Shown: piece by piece, positions 32,116-41,859 of the stretch | How positions within the stretch are numbered: position 1 is the stretch's first letter | How the letters are laid out: the number at the start of each line of letters is the position of its first letter | Source of the DNA: Balamuthia mandrillaris | Taxonomy: Eukaryota > Discosea > Longamoebia > Balamuthiidae | DNA length: 64,000 nucleotides | Direction: 5' to 3' | NCBI GenBank assembly: GCA_031835245.1 | Contig: JAVKOQ010000005.1 | Span: forward strand, 248,001 to 312,000 | The notes under the pieces: model-generated | The model's database searches: none | What the model was told of the DNA's origin: nothing | What the model saw: only the letters and a program-made list of their open reading frames with translations | Position numbers and translations under genes: made by a program

Positions 32116-32678
32116 CAAGTGTGCACACTTTTAACAAACGTTGATAATACAAAGCCAACACCTCTTTGACAACCACAAGACTTCATGGGATGAAAGCCAG
32201 ACTAGTCGTTGGTTCTAATCTTTCTTTCAACAGCTCTATTGCCCTTTCCTCTTTTCTTTCACAGGTATCATGACTACTCATTCATGGCACTCAAGCGCCT
32301 GTGCTTACATTTTCCTTTCTCTCCTTTCCTCCTTTTCCTTTCTCTTGGTGTACTTTCAAGCAAAGACAGAGATTCCTTCCTGTTGTCTTTTTTAGAATAA
32401 GTCACACTTCACAAACACTTTAACTGCAAGTCAAGAATGAGAGAGTACTTAGAAAAGAAATGTGTTGATGGAAGCAAAAAAGAAGGATACATTTAATGCT
32501 GCTTCCTGCAATGCAAAAAAAGATTCAGAAGTAACATAGAGAACTGAAGGAAGAGTTTAAGGTTAGCAACTTGGTACTCATTCACTCCAAGATGATGTCA
32601 ATTGGTGAGTCTAAGAAACTTTGATATGGTTAAAAAGGAGGACATCATAAGATTATTAAAATCTGTTCACAAACAAAG
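32116..32678. other. Unassigned repeat-island sequence
   Basis: No coding or structural signal that I can support. The sequence is AT-rich. Confidence 0.4.
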
Positions 32679-32784
32679 TAAGAGTAGTAAGAGTACACTA
32701 TATATGTACAATGCTTACTTTTTATGTATTGATTGGTGTTGCACTCAGAGTAAATAAACTTCTTATTACTACTATTACTACTAC
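32679..32784 (+). mobile_element. LINE 3'-end copy (plus)
   Basis: Shares AGTAAGAGTACACTATATAT, ACAATGCTTACTTTTTATGT and a terminal (TTACTACTA)-type microsatellite with the LINE 3' end at 40513-40610. Looks like a 5'-truncated insertion. Confidence 0.75.
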
Positions 32785-33551
32785 TTACAACATGAGAATA
32801 TTTTCTATCCATTTGAGCTATAACATAAAGTACTGCTAAACTACAACACAAGGGTTTGCAGCCTTGCTATTGTTTTGCTGCCTGCTACGGAAAGCGTTTG
32901 AGTTTAAAGAAATTGAAGACTTCTTTTTACAATGTTTAATAGATAAAATAGTTTCTTATCAAAGTGAAGCAACAGATAAAATGTGTTTATTTTTGCTACA
33001 TAAACCCCTGTTCTTCATATTGATACAAAATTGATATTTGTTTTCCCTTTACAAGCTGTGCTACTCTGGTTACTATTCTATTCTTCCTTATTACCTTAAC
33101 TATAAAGTATACTCTTCTTTGTGTTATTCTTCCTTATGGCTTTAGGCAGTTTGGCTGCTTTGACCTTTGAGCTAAACACTAAGTGGATTCATTAATGTGA
33201 TCTTCTCTTCCTTTTTCCTTTCTCTTCCTTTCTCTCTCTTTCTTCTGCTTCTTTGCTTTCCTTTTCTCTTATCTTCTTCTTTTTTCTTTTCTCTCTTGTC
33301 TTTTGTATTTCTTTTTATCTTTGTCTCTATAACTCCTGTTATCACTTCTTCAACAAAAAATACAGATTTTCTCATTGTATCAACAAAGGTTGTGCATGAA
33401 TTAACTTTGTCAATGGGGAAGAAAAAATGCAGAAAAATAAGGCACTGACACGCAAGAGCACTGAATTGATTGATAGTCAGGAGAGGAAACAGGTCCTACA
33501 TCAATAGATGGATCTGGCCATGAAGGAATGTCTTAGACTGGGGACCCTAAA
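32785..33551. other. AT-rich unassigned sequence
   Basis: A C/T-rich block lies at about 33200-33310. Otherwise no supported feature. Confidence 0.4.
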
Positions 33552-33654
33552 CAGTAGTAGTAGTAATAAGAAGTTTATTTGCTCTAGGAGCAACACCACA
33601 CTATATAAAAAGTAAGCATTGTACATACATAGTGTACTCTTACTGCTCTTACTC
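33552..33654 (-). mobile_element. LINE 3'-end copy (minus)
   Basis: Reverse-strand copy of the LINE tail: starts with AGTAGTAGTAGTAATAAGAA and continues through AAAAAGTAAGCATTGTACAT to AGTGTACTCTTACTGCTCTT. Confidence 0.75.
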
Positions 33655-34161
33655 CCTCATCCTCAATGCCTTCCCAATTGTTATGTCCCCTAAACAGTAA
33701 TCGTTGGTGGAAGCCTGCTTTGCAACCCATGCAAAAAGAGGCAAAGATCCCCGAATGTTTTGTCAAAGGGGACAAGTTAAATCAGTTTTTGGAGGAAGCG
33801 TTCAAGTTGGCAGTGGAAAAGTATGGGCACCTGAATACTACCACAAGTTTCCCCCTTCCCAAAGGGCTAACCAAAAGGAGCAGGATGACAGAGGTGCAGA
33901 GGATCAGCATAACTTGGTAGTAGATTTGCCCTGCTGAAAGGAAGGGACCAGTGTTGTGCCTGAGAGGAAGATTGATTTGGACTCAGTCAGTGTGGATGAC
34001 ACTAAGGTGTGAACCAACTGTTAAGTGGCACTGCTGTTTGATTGTATTAGCAGTGTTTCTCATGAGTGTAGTAAGCTCTTTGAGGCAGGTGTACTTTCAC
34101 TTGCAGTGATTGTATGATTCAGGGACCTGATTGAATCTCTCAACTAGGAGATTAATAATCT
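33655..34161. other. Unassigned repeat-island sequence
   Basis: An 84-codon plus-strand frame at 33666-33920 reads as protein-like but has no recognisable domain; it may be element debris. Confidence 0.35.
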
Positions 34162-34430
34162 TGTTGAGAATTACTCTCAACATATTAGTTCTGTTGCCTC
34201 TTTCCTTTCCTTTCCTTTCTGTTGACATCTGCAACGTGGACCAATCACCTGCTGTCACATCGCTAGGCTTCTTCCTTTTATTTCGTTGCTTCCTTCTCTC
34301 TTTCTTTTAGTTAGTTAGTTTTGTTTAGTTCACACCACACCTTTCTCTCCTGACACTCTTTGTTCCCTTGTTCCCTCTTTGAATAATACGTTTTGGCCCT
34401 GTCCATTCGTGTTATTCATCCTTTCTAACA
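34162..34430 (+). mobile_element. LTR, 269-bp family, plus orientation
   Basis: Begins TGTTGAGAATTACTCTCAAC and ends CTTTCTAACA. Same length as the other two copies. Confidence 0.85.
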
Positions 34431-34448
34431 TTTTCACTCCCTCTTTTG

Positions 34449-35848
34449 TTAGAGTGAAGCATAGAGGTTGTGGTCCAGCGAGTCCTCAACTAGTTCATTA
34501 ATAGCACGGCAGTACTCATAATAGCTGTCAACATCATCACACTGCAAATAAGAAAGAGTAGCAGAGGGACCAGGAGGGGAGCCAAAGTGGATAGCAATAG
34601 CAGGAGGGTCATCATCGTTATCATCATCATGCACATTGTTGGGAGGGTCGTCATTGTTGTAACCAGTAGTAAGGGCGAATAGGCCAGATGAGTTCTTGTT
34701 GGTCTTGTTGGGGCAAGAAGATGCAAGGTGACCTTGTTGCTTGCATTTATAGCATGTGTGTTGCTCAGCAGTAGACGTGGAAGAAGTTGGTTTAGAAGGA
34801 GGAGGTGAGGTAGTAAAAGGCAATGGAGGGGCGCGTGTGCAAGTTGGATGGCCTGCAAATTAGCTTCCATAGCTATCGCAGTAGTAACAGCTTCATTGAA
34901 GTCATTGGGCAGGTTGGTAGCAAAAGCAGATGCTAAACATAGTTGAAGGTCCTTATTAAGTGCATTACACAGTGTAGAGGCCAGAAAGTCCGGTGGTGGT
35001 GGCAAAATAATCTGATCACACATCTCCAAGATTTTCTTGCTGATAGAACAGACAGACTCCGTAGGGCCAGCTCATAGGCAACAGAGCTTTTTGTAGGTGA
35101 CAAAGTTTGAGCTTTGTGGAACAAAATGGTTAAAGAAGATTGCTTTAACCGAGGTCCATGGAGTTCTGGGGAGATCGAGGTGGGAGAGAGCCCAGGCTTT
35201 GGCAGAAGGATTGACAATGCTCGTGATATGGGCTTTGTACCAACATTCTGGCAGCTGGTCGTCCTGCAAATGGAACTCGAGGGCACAGATAAAGGTCAAT
35301 GGGTTGGAAATCTTCGGATTGTCCAGGTCAAACTTGGGAAGATCATGGAGGAAAGATCGGTTCTTGACAGAAGGGGCTGAAGAAGCAGATGAAGAAGCAG
35401 TGTTGCGAGGCAGTTGACGTGGGGCAAAGGCAGAGGCCAACACTAACAAGGAAGCTGAGAAAGAGGTGGACTTGGGCTTCATGGGTGTTGAAAAGATCAG
35501 GTCATCCTCCGCACAATCTTTTTGGAAAAGAGTCTGTTGCAATGGCGGATTAGATGTCACAGAGAAGGGAACAACAGAGGAAGTAGGGGCAGGAGGACAG
35601 GAAAAAAGAGGGAACTTCCTGTTCTCTAGGTCATCCATTGCTTGTGAAAGTCATTCGATTTTGTTGCCAAAGAAGACTGCTTTCTTCTGGTGCTCTTCTT
35701 TTTCTTCCGGGGTTGATGCCATGGCGGCTTTTTCAAGCTCCTCCGTGGCATGAATGTGGGTGTTCTCAAGGGCGGCTCAAAGGCGTTCCAAATGCTCCTT
35801 GAAGGTGGTTGGGGAAATCGTCTCAGATTTCTTGTTCTTGGCGTCCAT
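34449..35848 (-). pseudogene. Broken retrotransposon gag with CCHC zinc knuckle
   Basis: Reads minus from an ATG at 35848. Three in-frame TGA codons break it (about 35780, 35640 and 35070), and a frameshift lies near 34830. The C-terminal part has one CCHC knuckle, CYKCKQQGHLASSC, then an acidic Asp-rich tail. The middle has a gag-capsid-like helical pattern (FDLDNPKISNPLTFICALEF). No protease or polymerase follows. All three stops could come from CGA to TGA changes. Confidence 0.75.
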
Positions 35849-35898
35849 CACATCTGAGGGGAAATCGCATGAATAATGGTTCTGGTTGTCAAAAAAAA

Positions 35899-36167
35899 TG
35901 TTAAAAAGGACGAATAACATGAACGGACAGGGCCAAAACGTATTATTCAAAGAGAGAACAAGGGAACAAAGAGTGTCAGGAGAGAAAGGTGTGGTGTGAA
36001 CTAAACAAAACTAACTAACTAAAAGAAAGAAAGAAGAAAGCAATGGAATAAAAGGAAGAAGCCTAGCGATGTGACAGCAGGCGATTGGTCCACGTTGTAG
36101 ATGTTGACAGAAAGGAAAGGAAAGGAAAGGGGCAACAGAACTAATATGTTGAGAGTAATTCTCAACA
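35899..36167 (-). mobile_element. LTR, 269-bp family, minus orientation
   Basis: Acts as the 5' LTR of the gag frame. In the minus direction it ends AACA and is followed by TTTTTTTTGACAACCAGAAC, the position of a primer-binding site. Confidence 0.85.
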
Positions 36168-37041
36168 ATCTTATGGTGGAGGAAAAAGGAAGTGCAAAAG
36201 GTACCAAAGGCGGTCCTGCTCCGGGTGCCCATTATCAACAGTCATACATGGAGGTGGTTGGATCTGCTCCTCAGTGTGACCAGATTACTGTGAAAAGGAA
36301 TTTCCCTCCAATGGTAACTACATAAGCGCACTAAGCTTGGAATACTGAGGAAGAAATGGCAAAAGCTTAGTGCACTTATGTAGTTACCATTGAAGCACAC
36401 TAAGCTTGGAATACTGAGGAAGAAATGGCAAAAGAACCAAAGGACAACTCAAAACATTCCTGAAACAGAGTATGACTAATTAATATTCACTTTACTTCTC
36501 CCTGTATATGGTACTGTATATAACTTCAATCAATATTAGAGGAGGTATAAAACATAAAAAAGATAAACTTGTTCAGATGATGACCAAACAAGAATTTGAC
36601 ATCCTTTGTTTCATAAGAATGTAACTGTATAAATTTACCTTGAGCTGAAGGTCTTCCTTGGAAAAGACAAAGGGAACCATAGCATTTCCAGCTAAAGCAA
36701 GCTCATGACAAACTCCATGCTTGCAAGCAAACAATCCAGAAAATCTCAACCAGCACTGCTCAAAACCAATCCATCCATTCATTTGTCTGTCCTCTACATT
36801 CTTGGGATAAAGTCACTAATATATCCTAAATCACTCTAGTAGTCTCATAACTTGTAATAATCTACTAATGCACCTTGCTTACAAGTATGCTTCCTCTGGT
36901 TCTTCCTCTTCCTTTCCCTCTCCTTCCTTTCCTTTCTCATCTTCAGCATAATTTTTACCAACACACTGAGTGGTCTCTGAGGAGCACCAGGTACTGTGGA
37001 TGACCTCAAGGTCGCCTTGGCTATGATTGAGAAGAGAATAC
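36168..37041. other. Unassigned repeat-island sequence with a hairpin
   Basis: Apart from the inverted repeat at 36310-36434, no feature is supported. Sequence near 36780-36835 is loosely similar to 41081-41130 (ATTCA-TCTGTCC-TACA-TCTTGGGATA). Confidence 0.35.
36310..36434. repeat. Imperfect inverted repeat plus direct repeat
   Basis: Arms 36310-36338 (AATGGTAACTACATAAGCGC...) and 36363-36391 are nearly perfect reverse complements around a ~24-base loop. The loop block, starting CACTAAGCTTGGAATACTGA, is repeated directly at 36397-36434. Confidence 0.85.
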
Positions 37042-37432
37042 TGTTGGCAACTGCCAACATAACCAACTCTTTCTTTGTTTCTTTCTTTGTTCCTTTCTTC
37101 TTTTCTGTCAACAATCTCACGTTAGCTATCATTGATCTTTTATGTCGACACATAGCCATTCTGAAGATCTTTCTCCTGCCTTGCCTGGAACTTTCCTGAG
37201 CCTAGAACTTAAGAACAAAGAAACCAAGAAGTCACTCCCCAACCCCGAGCCTCTTTCCTTCCTTGGTTGCCTTCTCAACTATAAATACTTTTCCCACAAC
37301 CAAGAAGAGGCAAACAAACAAACAAAGAAACAATACACTCACAAACACACTTGTTCTCTTCTTCTCATTAAATATGTTTGGCTCCCATCTTTCTCTTTGT
37401 TCCTGTCTTGGTTCTATGCTCAGGTTCTAACA
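37042..37432 (+). mobile_element. LTR of a second Ty3/gypsy-type family
   Basis: Begins with the palindrome TGTTGGCAACTGCCAACA and ends TTCTAACA, about 391 bp. CTATAAATA at about 37280 could be its TATA box. It is followed by TTTTTTTTGACAAGTCAAAC, almost the same post-LTR sequence as in the gag-only element. Confidence 0.65.
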
Positions 37433-37460
37433 TTTTTTTTGACAAGTCAAACCATTTGAT

Positions 37461-39080
37461 GATGGAAGCTTTGCAACAGACACAACAGCAACAGCTGCAA
37501 AGCATGGCAACAGGAAACACAAATCAACTGCCACTGCCTATTTTTACTGGTAGTTTGTTATCCATAGATTCTCAGCAAACAACCACACAACAAATCTTGG
37601 CACTTCTGCAGCAGCAACAACAGCAACTGCAGCAGCAACAAATACAACTGCAATCTCTCCTTCAACAACATTGTCCACCTTGATGGTGCTTCCTCAGTCA
37701 TTCCGAGTCCGACCAGCTTCTGTTTCTTCATCCCCATCTCCCTCTCACATGTTCATGCACAACATGTTCCATGGTGCTCCTTTTGGCATCAAGACAGTTC
37801 CCATGTGTATGCAGCATCTGATGACCGTCATTCTCAATAAACTACACAATTGTTCTGCCCACTACATCAGTGATTGTCTAGTGCATACCAAGTCATCTTC
37901 TTCTCTTGATGATCATATCCACTTTGTGCTAGTATTTCTGCTCTCAATGATGCATGCCTTCATCTTCAAACTGAGAAATGTCATTTTGGCTTTACATGCT
38001 TGTTGGATTCATTGTTTCCTTCACTGGCTTCACCCCTGATTGGGACAAATTGTCTGCGCTTTGCTCCTTTCCTACTCTTACTACTGGAAAGCAATTGCAA
38101 TCCTTCCTCGGTTTTGCCAACTTTCTACGGCCTTTTATCCCTTGTTTTGCATGCCTTACAGCTCCTCTTGACGCTCTTCGATATGTCCATGATCTCTGAC
38201 CCTTCTGAACTACTGATTGTCAAGCTTCTTTGGAATTGATGCCTCCCAGAATGGTGTTGGTGCTGTTCTCTACCAAGAGACCCCAGACTAGCAACATCGC
38301 TACATTGCCTTTGCTAATTATGAACTCAATGATGCCCAGTGCAACTATCCAGCTACAAAACATGAGCTCCTTGCCGTTGTCTTTGCTCTTCTGCAATTTT
38401 GGTGCTGGCTCTATGGTCACCACTTTACCCTTTTCACCGATCACAAGGCTCTCACTTATCTCTTCACTTCCAAGCACTCCAATTATATGCTTAACAACTG
38501 GGCCTACATCATCCTTGAGTCTTCGACATTGTCCATGATCCTGGAATCAAAATGATCCTTGAAGACTGCCTCTCTTGACTTTATCTGAAGAATTTTTGGG
38601 AAGAGATGGTTCGGCTGGTCTAACCAGGCTGATAATCCCTCAATCTGCAAAGACTCTGACTCCTAAGACCTCCACATCTTCGTCTTCCGCCTTGTTTGCA
38701 CCTGGGTCATCTTCCCTCTCATCTTTTTTTCAGATTGAGCTTGATCAGTTTCCTCCTTCTTCTCTGTCAAAAGATCTCTCCACCTTTATCAAGATGTTCC
38801 ATGATAAGACTGCCCCCTTGTTGGAACAATAACAAGAACTTCTTCAAAAGTTTCACTCTGAAACTCATGAAGGTGCCTCCCATATCTTCAGTCGAATTTG
38901 GAATGAAGGATACTTCTGGCCTTCTCTTCACTCTGACTGTCACTTTGTCATGCGCTCTTGTAATGCTTGCTGATGCTTCAATGTGGCTAAACATGGCTTT
39001 CATCCTTTGAAGACCATTGCTACTACTTATCCATTTGACCACATTGCTATCAACCTCTTCGGCTCTCTTCCTTGGAGGTG
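37461..39080 (+). pseudogene. Degraded Ty3/gypsy gag-pol (Q-rich, RT, RNase H, integrase)
   Basis: A Gln-rich segment (37461-37683) is followed by polymerase pieces in shifting frames: RT region near 37780-37990 with a degraded catalytic box (ISDCLVHT), then PDWDKLSALCSFPTLTTGKQ and LQSFLGFANFLRPF. RNase H lies at about 38225-38520 (GVGAVLYQE, ATKHELLAVVFALLQF, HFTLFTDHKALTYLF). An integrase HHCC zinc region lies near 38835-38975. Many stops and frameshifts; no 3' LTR. Joined abruptly to LINE sequence near 39090. Confidence 0.85.
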
Positions 39081-39094
39081 ACTCCTTCCAATAA

Positions 39095-40424
39095 TTGTCA
39101 ATAGTGCAGGGGTTGTCAAAGTTAACATCCTTGAACAAGCAGGTGGTGGAAGCCCATGCTCTGTGGCTGAGAGAAGGAAAGAATGATCAAAAGACCAGAG
39201 CAGATTTTGTGGAACTCAGGAAAAGGTTTTTTGAAGTTGTGAAGAGCCAACAAACAGGACTGGATGAAGTGGAAAAGACAAGAGAACATCAAGGAAATGC
39301 AGAAATGGATTGGCAACATGTGGAGAATAGTGGCAAAGCATAGAGCAGAGCCCAAAGCTGTTATTAAGCACTGTGGTAGCATAGCAGCCTTCAAGGAACA
39401 TTGGGCAAAGCTGGGAAGGAAGGATCCTTCCATCAGGAGCTCACATCTAGAGGAAGCAGGTCTAGAAGGACCATCTTGGTCTGGCAGCAACTGGCTTAAG
39501 GAGAGCTTTAATCATGCATGGAGGAAAAGATTGAAGGTGGGCAAAGCAGCTGGAGGGATAATATCAATGGGGAAATGATGAAGTATGGAGGTAAACATGT
39601 GCAAGATGCAACTTTTGCCACTGATCAAGGCCATTGAGAACCAAGGCGTGTTTTCCAAGGAGTGGAAACAGGGGGTAGTTATCCCCTTGCATAAGGCAAG
39701 AGATCCCCAGAACCCAGCAAACTATAGAGGAATTACTCTCCTATAAGCAGTAATTCGCCATGCTGAGAGGCAAGATGGGCACTTTGAGCTTCTGGAAGAG
39801 ATTAGCCAAGCAAGGAAAGAAGAAGGTGAGAAGAGAGAAGGTGAGAGAAGTGAAGAGATGAGTGACATTGAAAAGAAAGCCAAGAGGATGAGGACCTTAA
39901 CTCGAGTAGCCAAGGCAGAGTATGCAGTTGAAGGAGAAAGAGGAACAAGAGCATGGCTTTGGCATAACTTCTTGACAAATGGAAGATGTTTGGTTGGACA
40001 ACAACAGAGCTTAGTGATTACCAACCCAAGGAAAGAACGATTGATGAATGCTATTTGCTGTGGTGGACTGCTCATTGGAAAAAAGTGGGGAGCCATTCAA
40101 CAGTCTGAAGAGGACAGTATGTGCCCTGCATACAATGCTGAGGAAGAAACAGCAGAACACTTCCTATTAAGGTGTCCAGATCTTTGGGAAGATTGTTTCA
40201 AAATCTGGAATGTGGACAATGGTGATGAAGAACTAGTTAGGAAGCTAATTATAGAAGACTGTACAACAAAGCTCCTGTCTAATGGAAAGAAATGCAACAG
40301 AGCTCAAGAGAGAGAACAATGCAAGCAAAGTTGTAAACGAGTTTGGAGATTATGGACAGCAAGAGCAAGTTGGAAGCATGGACGTTCTTCTGTATTTTAT
40401 CAATCTTTGGAAGTAATGTAATAG
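39095..40424 (+). pseudogene. LINE-type (non-LTR) retrotransposon ORF remnant
   Basis: The signature KEWKQGVVIPLHKARDPQNP then ANYRGITLL (about 39655-39745) is the start of a non-LTR reverse transcriptase domain. Most of the RT core is missing. A 187-codon frame (39858-40421) holds the C-terminal zinc-binding-like segment CPAYNAEEETAEHFLLRC. The frame is interrupted several times, so the copy is dead. Confidence 0.85.
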
Positions 40425-40512
40425 GAAGGAAAAGAGAAGAAAAGGGAAAGAAAAGAATAAATGGATGATACAAAGTTAGTCTGAAAGCTCATGAGGACGA
40501 GAGAGTAAGAAA

Positions 40513-40610
40513 AGTAAGAGTACACTATATATATACAATGCTTACTTTTTATGTATAGGTTGGTGTTGCTCTCAGAGCAAATAAAATTCTTATTACTACT
40601 ATTACTAGTA
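40513..40610 (+). mobile_element. LINE 3' end with microsatellite tail
   Basis: Lies about 90 bp after the LINE frame stop. It ends in TTCTTATTACTACTATTACT and is the reference copy for the truncated tails at 32.7 and 33.6 kb. Confidence 0.75.
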
Positions 40611-41270
40611 AGCTATTTGACATTGTTGAAGTGTGCAAACATAGGAGAATGGTTGCTCCTTACTTGAAGGAGTATGAGTGGCTGTTCCAGAAAGGTGTGA
40701 CTATAGAAGGGGTGACCCAGGGTTCTTTGTTCAAGAGTGCTTCAAGGAAAACTTCAATCAGATTGGTCAAGGGATGAACTAAGACTAGAACAAAGAGAAA
40801 CTGTCCAAAGTAGTGGGTATTATTCAAAAAAGTCCTGTATGTCTTCATCTTCTTTACAGCTGGCTATTCCCTCAACTTGGTATTGTCTATATTATTCATG
40901 TGGAAGAAAGCTTTATACAGCTCCAAACCTAGGCATCAACTATGGCCATGATTAGATACCTATTTAACTGTTGGTTCCTTAGATGATACTAAATATTTAT
41001 TATATATTGTGTCAGTAACAGAATGCCAAGAGCTAGCCTATTCAAGGACAGTAAAAGCCAATTGAAAGTCTTTCTATTCATTCACCTATCCATCCTTTAC
41101 AGTCTTAGGATAGAGCACCATAGTTACCTCATCAAGGAAATAAAGATAATGACAACAACACATTGTATGAGCATCTTTTCTTCTTTGTCATCTGCATTGG
41201 TTCTTTAGTGCTGTGGCAGAAGAAGAGAAGAGGAAAATTAAGCTGTGGAAAAGTAAGAGTGAGCTGAGAA
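40611..41270. other. Unassigned repeat-island sequence
   Basis: No gene is supported. Confidence 0.4.
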
Positions 41271-41427
41271 GGAGAAGGAGAAGGAGAAGGAGAAGGAGAG
41301 AGGAGAGAGGAGAGAGGAGAGAGGAGAGAGGAGAGAGGAGAGAGGAGAGAGGAGAGAGAGAGAGGAGAGAGGGAGAGAGAGGAGAGAGGAGAGAGGAGAG
41401 AGGAGAGAGGAGAGAGGAGAGAGGAGA
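41271..41427. repeat. (GAGAAG)n then (GAGAGAG)n minisatellite
   Basis: Starts as GGAGAA units and becomes a 7-bp GAGAGAG/GGAGAGA array. It marks the right border of the AT-rich repeat island. Confidence 0.95.
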
Positions 41428-41859
41428 AAACCAGAAAGGCTTGTTAGGCCTCATCGAGGGACTCGTTCCGTCTCGGCTGCGGGGAGGTCACTGAGTGGGG
41501 CAAAGAGGACATCAACGATAGGTAAGCTGCGCCACCGGCTGGATCGCATGCAGAGTAGGCCGTTCGCCTAGTCGATGCAGCAGTGGCCTCGTAGCACCAT
41601 CTGTTGGCTCCTAAACGCGGGAGAAGGATGACGGAGAAGTTCCTGAGGAGGGGGAGGGGGCAGCGGTAAGTGGCACATGAATGGGTGAAACATGCAACCA
41701 CATTTTTTTTGATTGGGGGGGAGGGGGGCGGGATTAAAAAAATTGGGAAACAAGAAGAGGAGGACCTGCAGCAGCAGCAACACCAGTGAAAACCAAACAA
41801 CAACAAGCAGCAAGTTGGTTGGTTTGTAGGGCCACGCACGCACTGACGTTAACGCAGAG
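41428..41859. other. Upstream region of the SOSS-B gene
   Basis: Base composition returns to that of the gene-rich parts. A GTAAGC donor-like site near 41520 could belong to a 5' non-coding exon. No coding sequence is supported. Confidence 0.4.

Larger units (their letters stand above)
34162..36167 (-). mobile_element. gag-only LTR element with inverted LTRs
   Basis: The left LTR (34162-34430) is in plus orientation and the right LTR (35899-36167) in minus orientation, so the repeats are inverted, not direct. Between them is only a minus-strand gag-like frame, starting at 35848 and ending at 34449, 18 bp from the left LTR. No pol is present. The flanks match: ATCT precedes 34162 apart from one T of ambiguity, and ATCT follows 36167. 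The whole would be a 2.0-kb non-autonomous unit, or a rearranged one. Confidence 0.7.

Noticed and set aside
34162-36167. DIRS-type element (inverted terminal repeats)
   Set aside because: No tyrosine recombinase or RT, and the repeats are typical TG...CA LTRs with a CCHC gag.
37461-37683. Poly-Gln regulatory protein gene
   Set aside because: It directly follows an LTR and precedes RT remnants, so it is element sequence.
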